From positions 107,681-171,680 of the forward strand of contig NZ_KZ857178.1 of the NCBI RefSeq assembly GCF_003350925.1: DNA of 64,000 nucleotides, given 5' to 3'. Each line of letters opens with the position of its first letter. The stretch's first letter is position 1. The stretch comes from Dyella tabacisoli. Its GTDB lineage: Bacteria > Pseudomonadota > Gammaproteobacteria > Xanthomonadales > Rhodanobacteraceae. The position numbers and the translations under genes were made by a program. Below, in pieces: positions 35,380-47,623 of this stretch. The notes beneath the pieces are model-generated. The model searched no databases, was not told the DNA's origin, and was given only the letters and a program-made list of their open reading frames with translations.

Positions 35380-36723
35380 TTACTTGCCGATACAGAACGA
35401 GCTGAAGATCGCCCCCAGCAGGTCATCACTGCTGTAGCTGCCGGTGATTTCGCCCAACGTGTGCTGGGCCTGACGTAGTTCTTCAGCGGCGAGTTCACCG
35501 GCACGGGAGGTATCGAGTACGTGCGCCGTATGATCGAGATGGACGGCTACTTGTTGCAAGGCCAATACATGGCGACGCCGGGCGCTGAAGGCGCCTTCGC
35601 CGCTGCCGGCACCGGCCAGGCGCTTGAGATGCTCACGCAGAACATCGAGACCGGCACCGGTTTTCGCCGAAGCCCATAACCAGGTCGCGCCATCCCGTTG
35701 TTCGTGATGTTCGACGGTGTGGTCGAGATCGATCTTGTTGACCAGGACCAGGCGCTCAACAGCGCCCGGCAGATCGGCGAGCAGGGCGAGATCGCCGACT
35801 GCGTTTTGCGCATCGGTGACCAGCAAGGCAATGTCGGCGCGAGCGAGTTCACCGTGCGCGCGGCGCACACCTTCGCGCTCGATCGGATCGTTGGTATCGC
35901 GCAGCCCGGCCGTATCGGCCAGCTCCAACGCAATCCCATCCAGACTCAGTTGTTCACGCAATACATCACGGGTGGTTCCGGCGATGTCGGTAACGATGGC
36001 GCGTTCGTTGCCGGCCAGCGCATTGAGCAAGCTGGACTTGCCCGCATTTGGACGGCCAATGATCGCTACACGCAAGCCATCATTGAGGCGAAGGCCTCGT
36101 TGCGCTTCGCGCAACAGTTCGGCCAGTTGCGTTCGCAAAGCTTCGAGTTGCCGTGCTATCGCTGGATCGGCGAGAAAGTCGATTTCCTCTTCGGGGAAAT
36201 CAATCGCCGCCTCGATATGTACGCGCAAGGCGATCAATGCCTGCAGCAGGGTTTCGACCTTGCGCGAAAAAACGCCTTCCATCGAGCGCAACGCGGCGCG
36301 TGCGCCAGCGTGCGAGCGCGCCGCGATCAGATCGGCGACTGCTTCGGCCTGAGCGAGATCGAGCTTGCCGTTGAGAAACGCACGCTCGGTAAATTCACCG
36401 GGTCGGGCCAAGCGCGCGCCGAGTTCACAAACACGGCGCAGCAATGCATCCAGCAGCACAGCACTACCGTGTCCTTGCAGCTCCAGTACATGCTCGCCGG
36501 TGTAGGAGGCCGGTGCGGGGAAGTACAACAACAGGCCGCGGTCAATCAGCTCACCTGCGACATCGCGAAACGCGGCGAAATGCGCATGGCGCGGTTGTGG
36601 TTCTCGGCCGAGCAGATTTTGCGCAATGGCCGGTACCGCAGGGCCGGACACACGCACTACGCCGACTCCGGCAGCGCCTGGCGCGCTGGCGATCGCGGTG
36701 ATCGTGTCGGTGTTTGCGGTCAT
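35380..36723 (-). CDS. mnmE: tRNA modification GTPase MnmE
   Basis: 447 residues. The N-terminal folate-binding domain (TITAIASAPGAAGVGVVRVSG) is followed by helices and an inserted GTPase domain: GRPNAGKSSLLNALAGN (P-loop), DIAGTTRDV (switch I), DTAGLRDTND (switch II) and NKID. The C-terminal CIGK carries the conserved cysteine. With MnmG it makes cmnm5 at U34 of certain tRNAs. The ATG is directly preceded by a short heptad repeat (36731-36750). The downstream gap carries no terminator I can recognise. Confidence 0.96.
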   Translation of the reverse strand: MTANTDTITAIASAPGAAGVGVVRVSGPAVPAIAQNLLGREPQPRHAHFAAFRDVAGELIDRGLLLYFPAPASYTGEHVLELQGHGSAVLLDALLRRVCELGARLARPGEFTERAFLNGKLDLAQAEAVADLIAARSHAGARAALRSMEGVFSRKVETLLQALIALRVHIEAAIDFPEEEIDFLADPAIARQLEALRTQLAELLREAQRGLRLNDGLRVAIIGRPNAGKSSLLNALAGNERAIVTDIAGTTRDVLREQLSLDGIALELADTAGLRDTNDPIEREGVRRAHGELARADIALLVTDAQNAVGDLALLADLPGAVERLVLVNKIDLDHTVEHHEQRDGATWLWASAKTGAGLDVLREHLKRLAGAGSGEGAFSARRRHVLALQQVAVHLDHTAHVLDTSRAGELAAEELRQAQHTLGEITGSYSSDDLLGAIFSSFCIGK

Positions 36724-36730
36724 GGTTTCC

Positions 36731-36750
36731 GGGGAACGGGGAACGGGGAA
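36731..36750. repeat. GGGGAAC heptads just upstream of mnmE
   Basis: Two full GGGGAAC units and GGGGAA, seven bases before the mnmE start (as read from the minus strand the tract is C-rich). Same unit as the array at 23666. It sits where the ribosome binding site would be, leaving only CGGAAACC next to the ATG. Confidence 0.85.
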
Positions 36751-36813
36751 GATTATTGCCGAGGCAAATTGGCTAACAGCAATCCATAGCGTCGCGGTCA
36801 GTCTGCTACAAAG

Positions 36814-36837
36814 AAAAGGCCGCGTTAGCGGCCTTTT
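36814..36837 (-). terminator. Rho-independent terminator after yidC
   Basis: AAAAGGCCGC and GCGGCCTTTT (36814-36823 and 36828-36837) form a perfect ten-pair stem with a GTTA loop, four bases beyond the yidC stop in the minus direction. It would also separate yidC from mnmE. Confidence 0.9.
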
Positions 36838-36840
36838 CGA

Positions 36841-38562
36841 TCAAGCGGTTTTGGCTTTCAGGTCAGCCCGATCGACAGCGCGGGTGATGTACCACTGCTG
36901 GGCAAGGCTGGTCGCGCCGTTGACCACCCAGTACAGCACCAGGCCGGCGGGGAAGAAGAAGAACATCACACCGAACATGAGCGGCATCACCTTCATCATC
37001 TTCGCTTGGGCCGGGTCCATGCCGGGGGCGGGCGGGGTCAGCCACTGGGTGGCCAACATCACCAGCACGTACAGCACCGGCAAGACGAAGAACGGATCGG
37101 GTGCAGACAGATCATGCAACCAGCCGAAGAACGGCGCATGCCGCAGCTCGACGCTTTCCATCAAGACGCGATACAGACCAAAGAACACCGGCATGGTCAC
37201 CAGAATCGGCAGGCAACCTGCCATCGGGTTGACCTTTTCCTTCTTGTACAGCTCCATCATCGCCTGCTGCATCTTCATCTTGTCGTCGCCGTAACGCTCT
37301 TTGAGCGCGGTGACGCGAGGCTGCAGCTTGCGCATTTTGGCGCCGGAACGGAACTGAGTCGCGGTGAGCTTCCACAGCGCGGCTTTCAGCAACAGCACCA
37401 ACAGGATGATTGCCACACCCCAATTGCCGCTGATCGCATGCAATTTGGACAGTAGCCAATGCAGCGGCTGCGCCACCACCGTCAACCAGCCGTAGTTGGT
37501 CGACAGCTCCAGACCGGGTGCGACCAGATCCAGCGTGCCTTGCAGTTTCGGGCCGATATACAACCGCGAAGTGCTGGTCGCACTCTGGCCGGCCGCCACC
37601 GTCATCGAAGGACCGAGCGTGCGAATCAGGTAAATCGGCTGCGCGGTCTCTGGATTGATTTCACTGGTGGCGTAAGTGCTCGCATCTTGGGCCGACGGAA
37701 TCCAGGCGACGAAGAAATAGTGCTGCAGCATCGCGGCCCAGCCGCCGGTGATCGCGCGATTCAGCGGTTTCTTCTGGAAATCGGTAAACGGCAGCGATTC
37801 GAATTTGTCCTGCGGGCTGTACCACGCGGCGCCAAAGAAACTATGCGAGGCCGGGTCGCTAAAGTTCTGCCACCAGCTCTTGGTGCCTGGTGGTGCCACC
37901 CGCTGCATCTGCTCGTAGGCATTGCCGGTCCAGCTAGCGCTAGCGCCGTTGTCGATACGCTGGGCCAGATCGATAACGAAACTGCCGCGCTTGAGTGTAT
38001 AGGTCTTGATGACCTTGAGGCCGCTCGCGTCTTGCCAGGTGAGGTCTACCTTCAGCTCGTTCTGACCATCGACCAAGGCGTAACTGGTTTTCGCACTCTG
38101 AAAGACCGACAGATGCGTCGGTGCATTCGGCGTATCTGCGCCCTGCACGGTGGTCAGGCCGCTCTGCGCGACGAAGTAATGCACGCGCTCATCGTCGAGC
38201 AGACGTACCGGCGCCGGGTCCGGCTGCTTCTTCGTGCGTGGCTCGGAAGGGTAGGTCAGCAGCTCGGAACGCACCACGCTGCCACCGCGGGTATCCACGG
38301 TAAGGCGCAACACGTCGGTGCTGATCGTGATCTGTTGTGCGGGAGCGGCTTCGGTCGCATTGCCGCCACTGGGCGGGGTGGCAGCCGGGGCGCCTGCGGT
38401 AGCACCTGGAATGCTGCCATCGGCACTCGGCACACCCGCGCTACTGGCGGCGACCACAGGGCTGGGCGCCGGATGCGGGGCGTAATCCTTCTCCCAGGCC
38501 ATGAATAGCATGTAGGCCACGGCCAGCAGGGCGAAGATAAGAAACGTACGCGTTTGATTCAT
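36841..38562 (-). CDS. yidC: membrane protein insertase YidC
   Basis: 573 residues. An N-terminal membrane anchor (MNQTRTFLIFALLAVAYMLFMAW), a long periplasmic beta-supersandwich domain (about 60-350), then the conserved five-helix insertase core: WGVAIILLVLLLKAALWKLTATQFRSGAKMRKLQP, KVNPMAGCLPILVTMPVFFGLYRVL and VMFFFFPAGLVLYWVVNG. It inserts and folds inner-membrane proteins, with or without SecYEG. Only 63 bases separate it from rnpA and they do not encode yidD, which often stands there. The tail is basic. Confidence 0.97.
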   Translation of the reverse strand: MNQTRTFLIFALLAVAYMLFMAWEKDYAPHPAPSPVVAASSAGVPSADGSIPGATAGAPAATPPSGGNATEAAPAQQITISTDVLRLTVDTRGGSVVRSELLTYPSEPRTKKQPDPAPVRLLDDERVHYFVAQSGLTTVQGADTPNAPTHLSVFQSAKTSYALVDGQNELKVDLTWQDASGLKVIKTYTLKRGSFVIDLAQRIDNGASASWTGNAYEQMQRVAPPGTKSWWQNFSDPASHSFFGAAWYSPQDKFESLPFTDFQKKPLNRAITGGWAAMLQHYFFVAWIPSAQDASTYATSEINPETAQPIYLIRTLGPSMTVAAGQSATSTSRLYIGPKLQGTLDLVAPGLELSTNYGWLTVVAQPLHWLLSKLHAISGNWGVAIILLVLLLKAALWKLTATQFRSGAKMRKLQPRVTALKERYGDDKMKMQQAMMELYKKEKVNPMAGCLPILVTMPVFFGLYRVLMESVELRHAPFFGWLHDLSAPDPFFVLPVLYVLVMLATQWLTPPAPGMDPAQAKMMKVMPLMFGVMFFFFPAGLVLYWVVNGATSLAQQWYITRAVDRADLKAKTA

Positions 38563-38625
38563 CGCAAAGCAGATCCGGTGTAAGACGCTGCGACACCGGG
38601 CCGCGGCGAGACGGTTAGAAATAGG

Positions 38626-39006
38626 TCAGCGAGCGATTGTGCCGGTCGCGTCTGTTGGCTTCAACGGCTTGAGCTTGGCCCATAGTGCGTCCAGCTCGGT
38701 GAGCAACTGGTTGCCTGACATGGCAACAACCTGCTCGCGCGCCAACACCATAAGATCAACCGCAGGTAGTTCGTGCTGGATGCGACGAAACGACTCGCGT
38801 ACCAGTCGCTTGATTCGGTTGCGCTCTACCGCAAGTTTGGACACCCGCTTGGAGATGGCCAGACCAAGCCGGGCATGGCCAAGCTCGTTGTTACGATAGC
38901 GCACAGAAAAACAGCGGCCGCCGAAGCGACCGCTGGCATGACGTAGAGCAGCAAAATCACCGGCTCGGCGGAGCCGCGCCTCGCGCGGCAGGCCGGCGGT
39001 ACGCAT
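38626..39006 (-). CDS. rnpA: ribonuclease P protein component
   Basis: 126 residues. LPREARLRRAGDFAALRH begins the fold, and the RNA-binding RNR motif is ISKRVSKLAVERNRIKRLVRESFR. It binds the RNase P RNA to process tRNA precursors. ATG 39006 was chosen because the open frame continues through rpmH in another sense; fourteen bases separate it from the rpmH stop. A GTG one codon upstream (39009) is also possible. Confidence 0.94.
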   Translation of the reverse strand: MRTAGLPREARLRRAGDFAALRHASGRFGGRCFSVRYRNNELGHARLGLAISKRVSKLAVERNRIKRLVRESFRRIQHELPAVDLMVLAREQVVAMSGNQLLTELDALWAKLKPLKPTDATGTIAR

Positions 39007-39020
39007 CACAAGCGTACCGC

Positions 39021-39158
39021 TTACGGGATCAGGCGCTTGCGACCCTTGGCGCGACGCGCATTCAGGATCTTGCGACCATCGGCGGTAGCCATGCGGGCAC
39101 GAAAGCCGTGGGTGCGGGCGCGTTTGAGCTTGCTGGGCTGGAAGGTCCGCTTCGACAT
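39021..39158 (-). CDS. rpmH: 50S ribosomal protein L34
   Basis: 45 residues: [19 protein letters not shown] continuing [24 protein letters not shown] and ending IP. This is the whole conserved L34 sequence. AGGAGGAAGCC before ATG 39158 is a near-perfect ribosome binding site. It starts the rpmH-rnpA-yidC transcript, whose promoter must lie in the DnaA-box region before dnaA. Confidence 0.98.
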   Translation of the reverse strand: MSKRTFQPSKLKRARTHGFRARMATADGRKILNARRAKGRKRLIP

Positions 39159-39176
39159 GGCTTCCTCCTGTAGGTA

Positions 39177-39276
39177 TGTGGATAAAAAGGTTGGAGATTA
39201 TGCGAGGCAATCGGCGGATCTGTCAAATCCGCTGTATTTCCGCCCTGAAACAACCTGTGGATAAATATGTGGATAT
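39177..39276. promoter_or_regulatory. DnaA-box cluster between rpmH and dnaA
   Basis: Three boxes in the same orientation (minus-strand TTATCCACA): TGTGGATAA at 39177-39185 and 39256-39264 are perfect, and TGTGGATAT at 39268-39276 has one change. They lie between the divergent rpmH and dnaA genes, where DnaA commonly autoregulates dnaA and where part of a bipartite origin may lie. Confidence 0.85.
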
Positions 39277-39361
39277 CCCATGCCGATCGGGGATCTGCCT
39301 GCGCTAGACTACCCGGTCACCCTGCGCATCAGCGCCTTTTTGTAGTGTGGTTGACGAATTC

Positions 39362-40702
39362 ATGAGTGACTTATGGCGGCGCTGTCTGGAGCGTCTTGAG
39401 GGCGAATTGAGCGCCGAGGATCTGCATACCTGGCTGATGCCGTTGCAGGCCCGCGACGACATGCACGGCTTACAGCTATTCGCACCCAATCCATACACTC
39501 TGGACACGGTCCGGGAGCGCTATCTGCCGCGTATCGAGGCCATGCTGGAGCAATTGACCGGACATGTCCTGACGGTACGGCTCGAAGTGGGTTCCAGCGC
39601 GCCGCGCCAAGTGGCCAAACCGCCGGCGCCAGTCGCACGGCCGGCCCAAGTGGCCGAACCGGCACCGCCGGCGCCCACCTTCAACCACAATCTGGACCCG
39701 CACTACACCTTCGAAACCTTCGTCGAAGGCAAGTCCAATCAACTCGGCAAAGCTGCCGCGATGCAAGTGGCGACGAACCCCGGCCGCGCCTATAACCCGT
39801 TGTTGCTCTACGGCGGCACTGGCCTGGGCAAGACCCATTTGATGCACGCCGCCGGTAACCTCATGCGCGAACACAACCCCGGCTGCAAGGTGATGTACCT
39901 GCGCTCGGAGCAGTTCGTCGGCTCGATGATCGAGGCGTTGCGCGCCAAGAGCATGGACGAATTCAAGCGCCGCTTTCGCTCAGTCGATGCGCTGCTGATT
40001 GACGACATCCAGTTTTTTGCCGGCAAGGACACGACGCAGGAAGAGTTTTTCCATACTTTCAATGCGTTATTTGAGTCCAAGCAACAAATCATCCTCACCT
40101 GCGACCGCTACCCGAAAGAAGTCGACAAGCTGGAGCCTCGGCTGAAGTCTCGTTTGGGTTGGGGTCTGAGCGTCGCGATCGAGCCGCCTGATTTCGAAAC
40201 GCGCGCGGCGATTCTGCTATCCAAAGCCCACGACAAGGGCGTCAATGTCAGCGAGAGCGTGGCCATGCTGCTGGCCAAGCGCATCCGCTCCAATGTGCGC
40301 GACCTGGAAGGTGCGCTCAACACGCTGGCCGCCCGCGCCAACTTCTACGGCAAGCCCATCACCACGGAGTTCGCCGAAGAAACCCTACGCGATCTGTTGG
40401 CGACGCACGCGCAGGCGGTCACCGTACCGAATATCCAGAAGACCGTCGCCGATTACTACCAGGTGCGTCTGCAGGATCTGCTCTCCAAACGGCGAGTGCG
40501 CTCTTTGGCGCGTCCGCGCCAGATGGCCATGTCGCTATCCAAAGAATTGACCGAACACAGCTTGCCCGAGATTGGCGACGCTTTCGGTGGCCGTGACCAC
40601 ACCACCGTTCTGCACGCATGTCGCACGATTCGCAAACTCTGCGAAACCGACACGCGCATGCGTCAAGACTGGGAACAGCTCATTCGCATCCTCACGGGCT
40701 GA
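39362..40702 (+). CDS. dnaA: chromosomal replication initiator DnaA
   Basis: 446 residues. Domain I ([30 protein letters not shown]), a proline/alanine-rich domain II (about 85-110), the AAA+ domain with [13 protein letters not shown] (Walker A), [12 protein letters not shown] (Walker B), and domain IV with the DNA-binding signature [18 protein letters not shown] 39362 fits the family start; the GTG at 39347 adds five residues and has no better ribosome binding site. It binds the boxes on either side of its own gene. Confidence 0.96.
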   Translation: MSDLWRRCLERLEGELSAEDLHTWLMPLQARDDMHGLQLFAPNPYTLDTVRERYLPRIEAMLEQLTGHVLTVRLEVGSSAPRQVAKPPAPVARPAQVAEPAPPAPTFNHNLDPHYTFETFVEGKSNQLGKAAAMQVATNPGRAYNPLLLYGGTGLGKTHLMHAAGNLMREHNPGCKVMYLRSEQFVGSMIEALRAKSMDEFKRRFRSVDALLIDDIQFFAGKDTTQEEFFHTFNALFESKQQIILTCDRYPKEVDKLEPRLKSRLGWGLSVAIEPPDFETRAAILLSKAHDKGVNVSESVAMLLAKRIRSNVRDLEGALNTLAARANFYGKPITTEFAEETLRDLLATHAQAVTVPNIQKTVADYYQVRLQDLLSKRRVRSLARPRQMAMSLSKELTEHSLPEIGDAFGGRDHTTVLHACRTIRKLCETDTRMRQDWEQLIRILTG

Positions 40703-40965
40703 TTGAAAGATTGTGTGACGATGCTGACTGTATAAGCGCTTGATAAGTGGGTGGGCTAGCTGTGGATAATAGGTGGATGAATCGGCCACTCTGAGTTATC
40801 CACAAGTCACACACACGCATAAGGCAACTTTGAACACAACGCCTTTTTCACGTAAATATTTGATCTAAAAGTAGTTTTCAGCGAAAAAAAGTTATCCACG
40901 GACAACAACCACTACTACTAAACTTCTTTTAAAAAACAGAACAGCAGTTTAGGGGAAGCGCAAAT
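40703..40965. other. replication origin (oriC) candidate: DnaA boxes, A/T-rich stretch, DnaA-trio-like repeat
   Basis: The dnaA-dnaN gap contains TGTGGATAA (40761-40769), TTATCCACA (40796-40804) and TTATCCACG (40892-40900). A/T-rich sequence lies at about 40850-40890. After the last box and a ten-base spacer come CTACTACTA (40912-40920) and A/T-rich AACTTCTTTTAAAAAAC. CTA repeats beside a DnaA box are the DnaA-trio pattern used for strand opening in B. subtilis. In Xanthomonas relatives the origin also lies between dnaA and dnaN. Function is inferred from sequence alone. Confidence 0.82.
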
Positions 40966-42066
40966 ATGCAATTCAGCATCCAAAGAGAAGCTCTACTCAA
41001 GCCTTTGCAACAGGTGGTTGGCGTTGTCGAACGTCGCCAAACTTTGCCCGTGCTCGCCAACCTGCTAGTCCGCGTCGCCGACGGCAAACTCTCGCTGACC
41101 GGTACCGATCTCGAAGTCGAAATGGTGGCAACGACTGATGCCGAGAAATTGGTCGACGGCGAAATCACCATACCGGCGCGTAAATTGTTCGACATCGTGC
41201 GTGCACTTCCGGACGGCGCGCGCATCGAGCTGAAACTCAATGGCGATCGTGTCGCTTTGAATGCCGGGCGCAGTCGCTTCACTTTGGCGACGCTGCCGGC
41301 GACGGAGTTTCCGACCATCGACGAAATCGAGCTGGTGGAGCAGGTCGCTCTCCCAGAAGAGGTTTTGCGTGATTTGATGGAACGGACATCGTTCGCGATG
41401 GCCAATCAAGACGTGCGCTATTACTTGAACGGCATGTTGCTCGATCTGCAGGAACATACCCTGCGTTGTGTCGCTACCGATGGCCACCGTTTGGCCTTGA
41501 AAGAAACACAGCTCGAGAGTTCGGTAAAAGCACGTCGCCAGATCATCATTCCGCGTAAAGGCGTTAACGAGCTGGTTGGCCTATTTGAAACCGGTGACGG
41601 TATCGTCGAGTTGCAATTTGGCCGTAATCACCTGCGTGTTCGGCGTGGCGACGTGACCTTTACCTCCAAGTTGATCGACGGGCGTTTCCCGGATTACGAA
41701 GCAGTGATTCCGCTGGGTGCCGATAAAACGGCAACACTCGATCGGGAAGTTCTGCGCGGTGCCTTGCAACGCGCTGCGATTCTGTCCAATGAGAAGTACC
41801 GCGGTGTAAAGCTGGAGCTTTCGCCAGGGAAGTTACGCATCGTTGCGCACAATCCCGAGCAAGAAGAGGCCGTCGAAGAGCTGGAGGCCGATACCGTCGT
41901 TTCAGACTTGGCTGTTGGCTTCAATGTGGGTTACCTGCTGGATGCTTTGTCTGCATTGCGTAGCGAAAAGGCCCGTTTAAGCCTGCGTGATGCGCAGTCA
42001 AGCTGTCTGGTGCAAGAAGACGATAACGACCAAGCTCGCCACGTCATCATGCCTTTGCGGCTCTAA
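40966..42066 (+). CDS. dnaN: DNA polymerase III beta subunit (sliding clamp)
   Basis: 366 residues (E. coli 366). MQFSIQREALLKPLQQVVGVVERRQTLPVL is the family start; three clamp domains follow, with TDGHRLALKETQLE in the second and the C-terminal HVIMPLRL. The homodimer holds polymerase III on DNA. GGGGAAGCG precedes the ATG. It lies directly after the oriC region. Confidence 0.98.
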   Translation: MQFSIQREALLKPLQQVVGVVERRQTLPVLANLLVRVADGKLSLTGTDLEVEMVATTDAEKLVDGEITIPARKLFDIVRALPDGARIELKLNGDRVALNAGRSRFTLATLPATEFPTIDEIELVEQVALPEEVLRDLMERTSFAMANQDVRYYLNGMLLDLQEHTLRCVATDGHRLALKETQLESSVKARRQIIIPRKGVNELVGLFETGDGIVELQFGRNHLRVRRGDVTFTSKLIDGRFPDYEAVIPLGADKTATLDREVLRGALQRAAILSNEKYRGVKLELSPGKLRIVAHNPEQEEAVEELEADTVVSDLAVGFNVGYLLDALSALRSEKARLSLRDAQSSCLVQEDDNDQARHVIMPLRL

Positions 42067-42112
42067 AGCGGAGATCGCGTGATTGCCGCCAAGCGGTGGG
42101 CTTTTCATGCAG

Positions 42113-42141
42113 CGCCGGAGTTGTCGTCAGACACTCCGGCG
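42113..42141. repeat. hairpin between dnaN and recF
   Basis: CGCCGGAGT (42113-42121) and ACTCCGGCG (42133-42141) form a nine-pair stem with an eleven-base loop, 24 bases before recF. A few T residues follow (TTCTTGCTT), so it might attenuate transcription into recF. Confidence 0.6.
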
Positions 42142-42164
42142 TTCTTGCTTATGGGCCTCGTCGG

Positions 42165-45741
<3,577 letters not shown>

Positions 45742-45747
45742 CTCAGC

Positions 45748-45787
45748 GGCGGGTATCGGACAGCGGCAGAGCTGTTCGATACCCGCC
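45748..45787. terminator. long hairpin after gyrB
   Basis: GGCGGGTATCG (45748-45758) and CGATACCCGCC (45777-45787) pair perfectly over eleven bases, and ACAGC/GCTGT extend it inwards. It begins six bases after the gyrB stop. No T-run is present, so it may protect the 3' end or act with Rho. Confidence 0.65.
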
Positions 45788-46130
45788 AAACCTGGCAATA
45801 GTAATACTTATGTATTAATGCGCTAACACAATAGTGCATTATCAAATGAAGCCATGCGCAGGGTGGCAGATTAAAGTTCTTGTAGGGGTTGGCCGACACG
45901 CTCTAGATGCGTACGGCGGGGCAGGTTTAGGCGCATACCCGTGCGATGACGGGGCCGAATATGACCAATGGCAGAAGAAAATTCCATTGGATACGACTGC
46001 GTATCTCGCAAGCCATTGATTCTGTGTAGTGTTTCTTGCGGCGGTGCGACTTGTTATCTGCTGCCCGGTCAGGTTACGCTCAGTGATCCCCCGCACAGTT
46101 TGTGCGTGAACTCTTACACGAGAGACTGCC
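45788..46130. other. intergenic region before the TPR gene
   Basis: About 340 bases without a convincing gene. It begins A/T-rich (AATACTTATGTATTAATG, 45801-45820 approximately), which could hold a promoter, and contains one unsupported 61-codon frame. TTGTTA near 46047 with TTACGC about 17 bases later could be a weak -35/-10 pair for the downstream operon. Confidence 0.4.
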
Positions 46131-47423
46131 ATGAAGCACGTTCCCCTCATCAAGTTGCTGACCGGCGCGGCACTTGCGCTAGTTCTGATGAGCAGCCCGG
46201 TGATCGCACGCGACAGCAACGCTTCCAAAGAGAAAAAGGAAGTGTTGTATCCCAATACAACGCGGGCCGAGCCGAAGCTGGATCTGAACAACGAGAAAGA
46301 CCAGAAGGCCATCAACGAAGGCCTTGATGCAGTCAACGCACAAGACAAAGCCAAGGCCGAGCAGGTTCTGCAGCCGATCATCGACAGCAGCAAGAGCAAG
46401 TACGCGCAAGCATTGGCACTGCAGGGCATGGCCAACCTTCACTACAACGATGGCGACGTCAAAGGCGCCATCGACCTGCTCAAGCGCTCCCTCGACAACG
46501 GCGTGCTGCCCAACGACACCTACTTCCAGCTTGAGTACATGCTGGCCCAGTTCTATCTGGCCAGCGAGCAATACCAGCCGGCGTTGGACACCATTGCGAA
46601 GTGGCGCGCCGAGGGCAAGAAAGAAACCGCCGATTCCTATGCGCTGGAAGGCAACGCCAACTATCGCCTTGAGAAATATCCTGCGGCGATCGCGGCGATC
46701 AAGAAAGCGCAATCGCTGAGCACCAAGCCGAATGACAGTTGGAACCAGATCCTGATGGCGAGCTACGCCGAGTCGGGTCAGGGTGAGCAGGCCGCTCAGC
46801 TCGCTCAGGAACAGCTTGCCGCAAACCCGAACGATTCGAATGCACTGAACAACGCCGTCGCCGTGTTGATGCAGTCGCAGAAGTATCCCGAAGCGATTCA
46901 GCTAATGGAGAAATCCAAAGCCGCCGGTGGATTCAAAACCGAAAAAGATTACGTAAATCTGGCCAAGTTGTACTTGGTCACGGGTCAGGAAACCTCCGAT
47001 CCGAAGCCGAATGCGGTCAAGGCCGTGGCAACGCTGGAAGACGGATTCGCCAAGGGCGCCGTGCCGGCCAGTTACGACAACTACAAGTTGCTCGGCGACG
47101 CCGCCTATGTCGCTGAGAGCCCCACCAAGGCGATCGATGCCTATCGCAAGGCCATGCCGCTGGCTAAGGATGGCGAGGCGGCTATACGCGCCGGCCAGCT
47201 ACTAATCAGCGAAAGCAAGTTCAGTGAAGCGAAGACCTTGATCCAGCAGGGCATTGATAAAGGCGTGCAGCGCAAAGGCACGGCCTACATGCTGCTGGCC
47301 GAGGCCGAGCGCGGTTTAAAGAACAAGTCGGGTGCGATCGCTGCAATGCAAAAAGCTGCGCAGCAGCCTGATTCAGCCGACAAAGCCAAGGCATGGCTGA
47401 AGCAGGCAGGAGCCGGCAAATAA
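46131..47423 (+). CDS. tetratricopeptide repeat protein upstream of the TonB operon
   Basis: 430 residues with a signal peptide (about 1-27, SSPVIARD). From about 55 to the end there are TPR-like helical repeats (KYAQALALQGMANLHYNDGDVKGAID, ADSYALEGNANYRLEKYPAAIAAIKK, DSNALNNAVAVLMQSQKYPEAIQLM). Periplasmic TPR proteins are common next to tonB/exb genes and may assemble the transport system; the role here is inferred from position. 200 bases separate it from tonB. Confidence 0.85.
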   Translation: MKHVPLIKLLTGAALALVLMSSPVIARDSNASKEKKEVLYPNTTRAEPKLDLNNEKDQKAINEGLDAVNAQDKAKAEQVLQPIIDSSKSKYAQALALQGMANLHYNDGDVKGAIDLLKRSLDNGVLPNDTYFQLEYMLAQFYLASEQYQPALDTIAKWRAEGKKETADSYALEGNANYRLEKYPAAIAAIKKAQSLSTKPNDSWNQILMASYAESGQGEQAAQLAQEQLAANPNDSNALNNAVAVLMQSQKYPEAIQLMEKSKAAGGFKTEKDYVNLAKLYLVTGQETSDPKPNAVKAVATLEDGFAKGAVPASYDNYKLLGDAAYVAESPTKAIDAYRKAMPLAKDGEAAIRAGQLLISESKFSEAKTLIQQGIDKGVQRKGTAYMLLAEAERGLKNKSGAIAAMQKAAQQPDSADKAKAWLKQAGAGK

Positions 47424-47623
47424 GACACGGCCGAAGATAACCCTGTGAGGCAGATAGACGTCCATCTCGATGCTTCACAGGTGCTATACAAACGCCATGT
47501 GCTGTTGTACCGTTGAATCCATTCCGTGTTCGTGTCCAGTGGCAAATGTCATCCTCTTCGGATCCTTTGCCGCTGAATGCTGTGACCACGTCATTCCGAT
47601 TGATTAGCTCCAGATAGTGACAG

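Noticed and set aside
35698-36789. 363-codon plus-strand frame opposite mnmE
   Set aside because: It is the antisense of a clear mnmE reading frame; GC-rich genes often keep the opposite frame open.
42096-42164. Upstream extension of recF
   Set aside because: It would add 23 residues, including the hairpin at 42113-42141, before the conserved RecF start MRLETLRIQG.
45834-46019. 61-codon frame in the gyrB-TPR gap
   Set aside because: No good ribosome binding site and no recognisable pattern; kept as non-coding.
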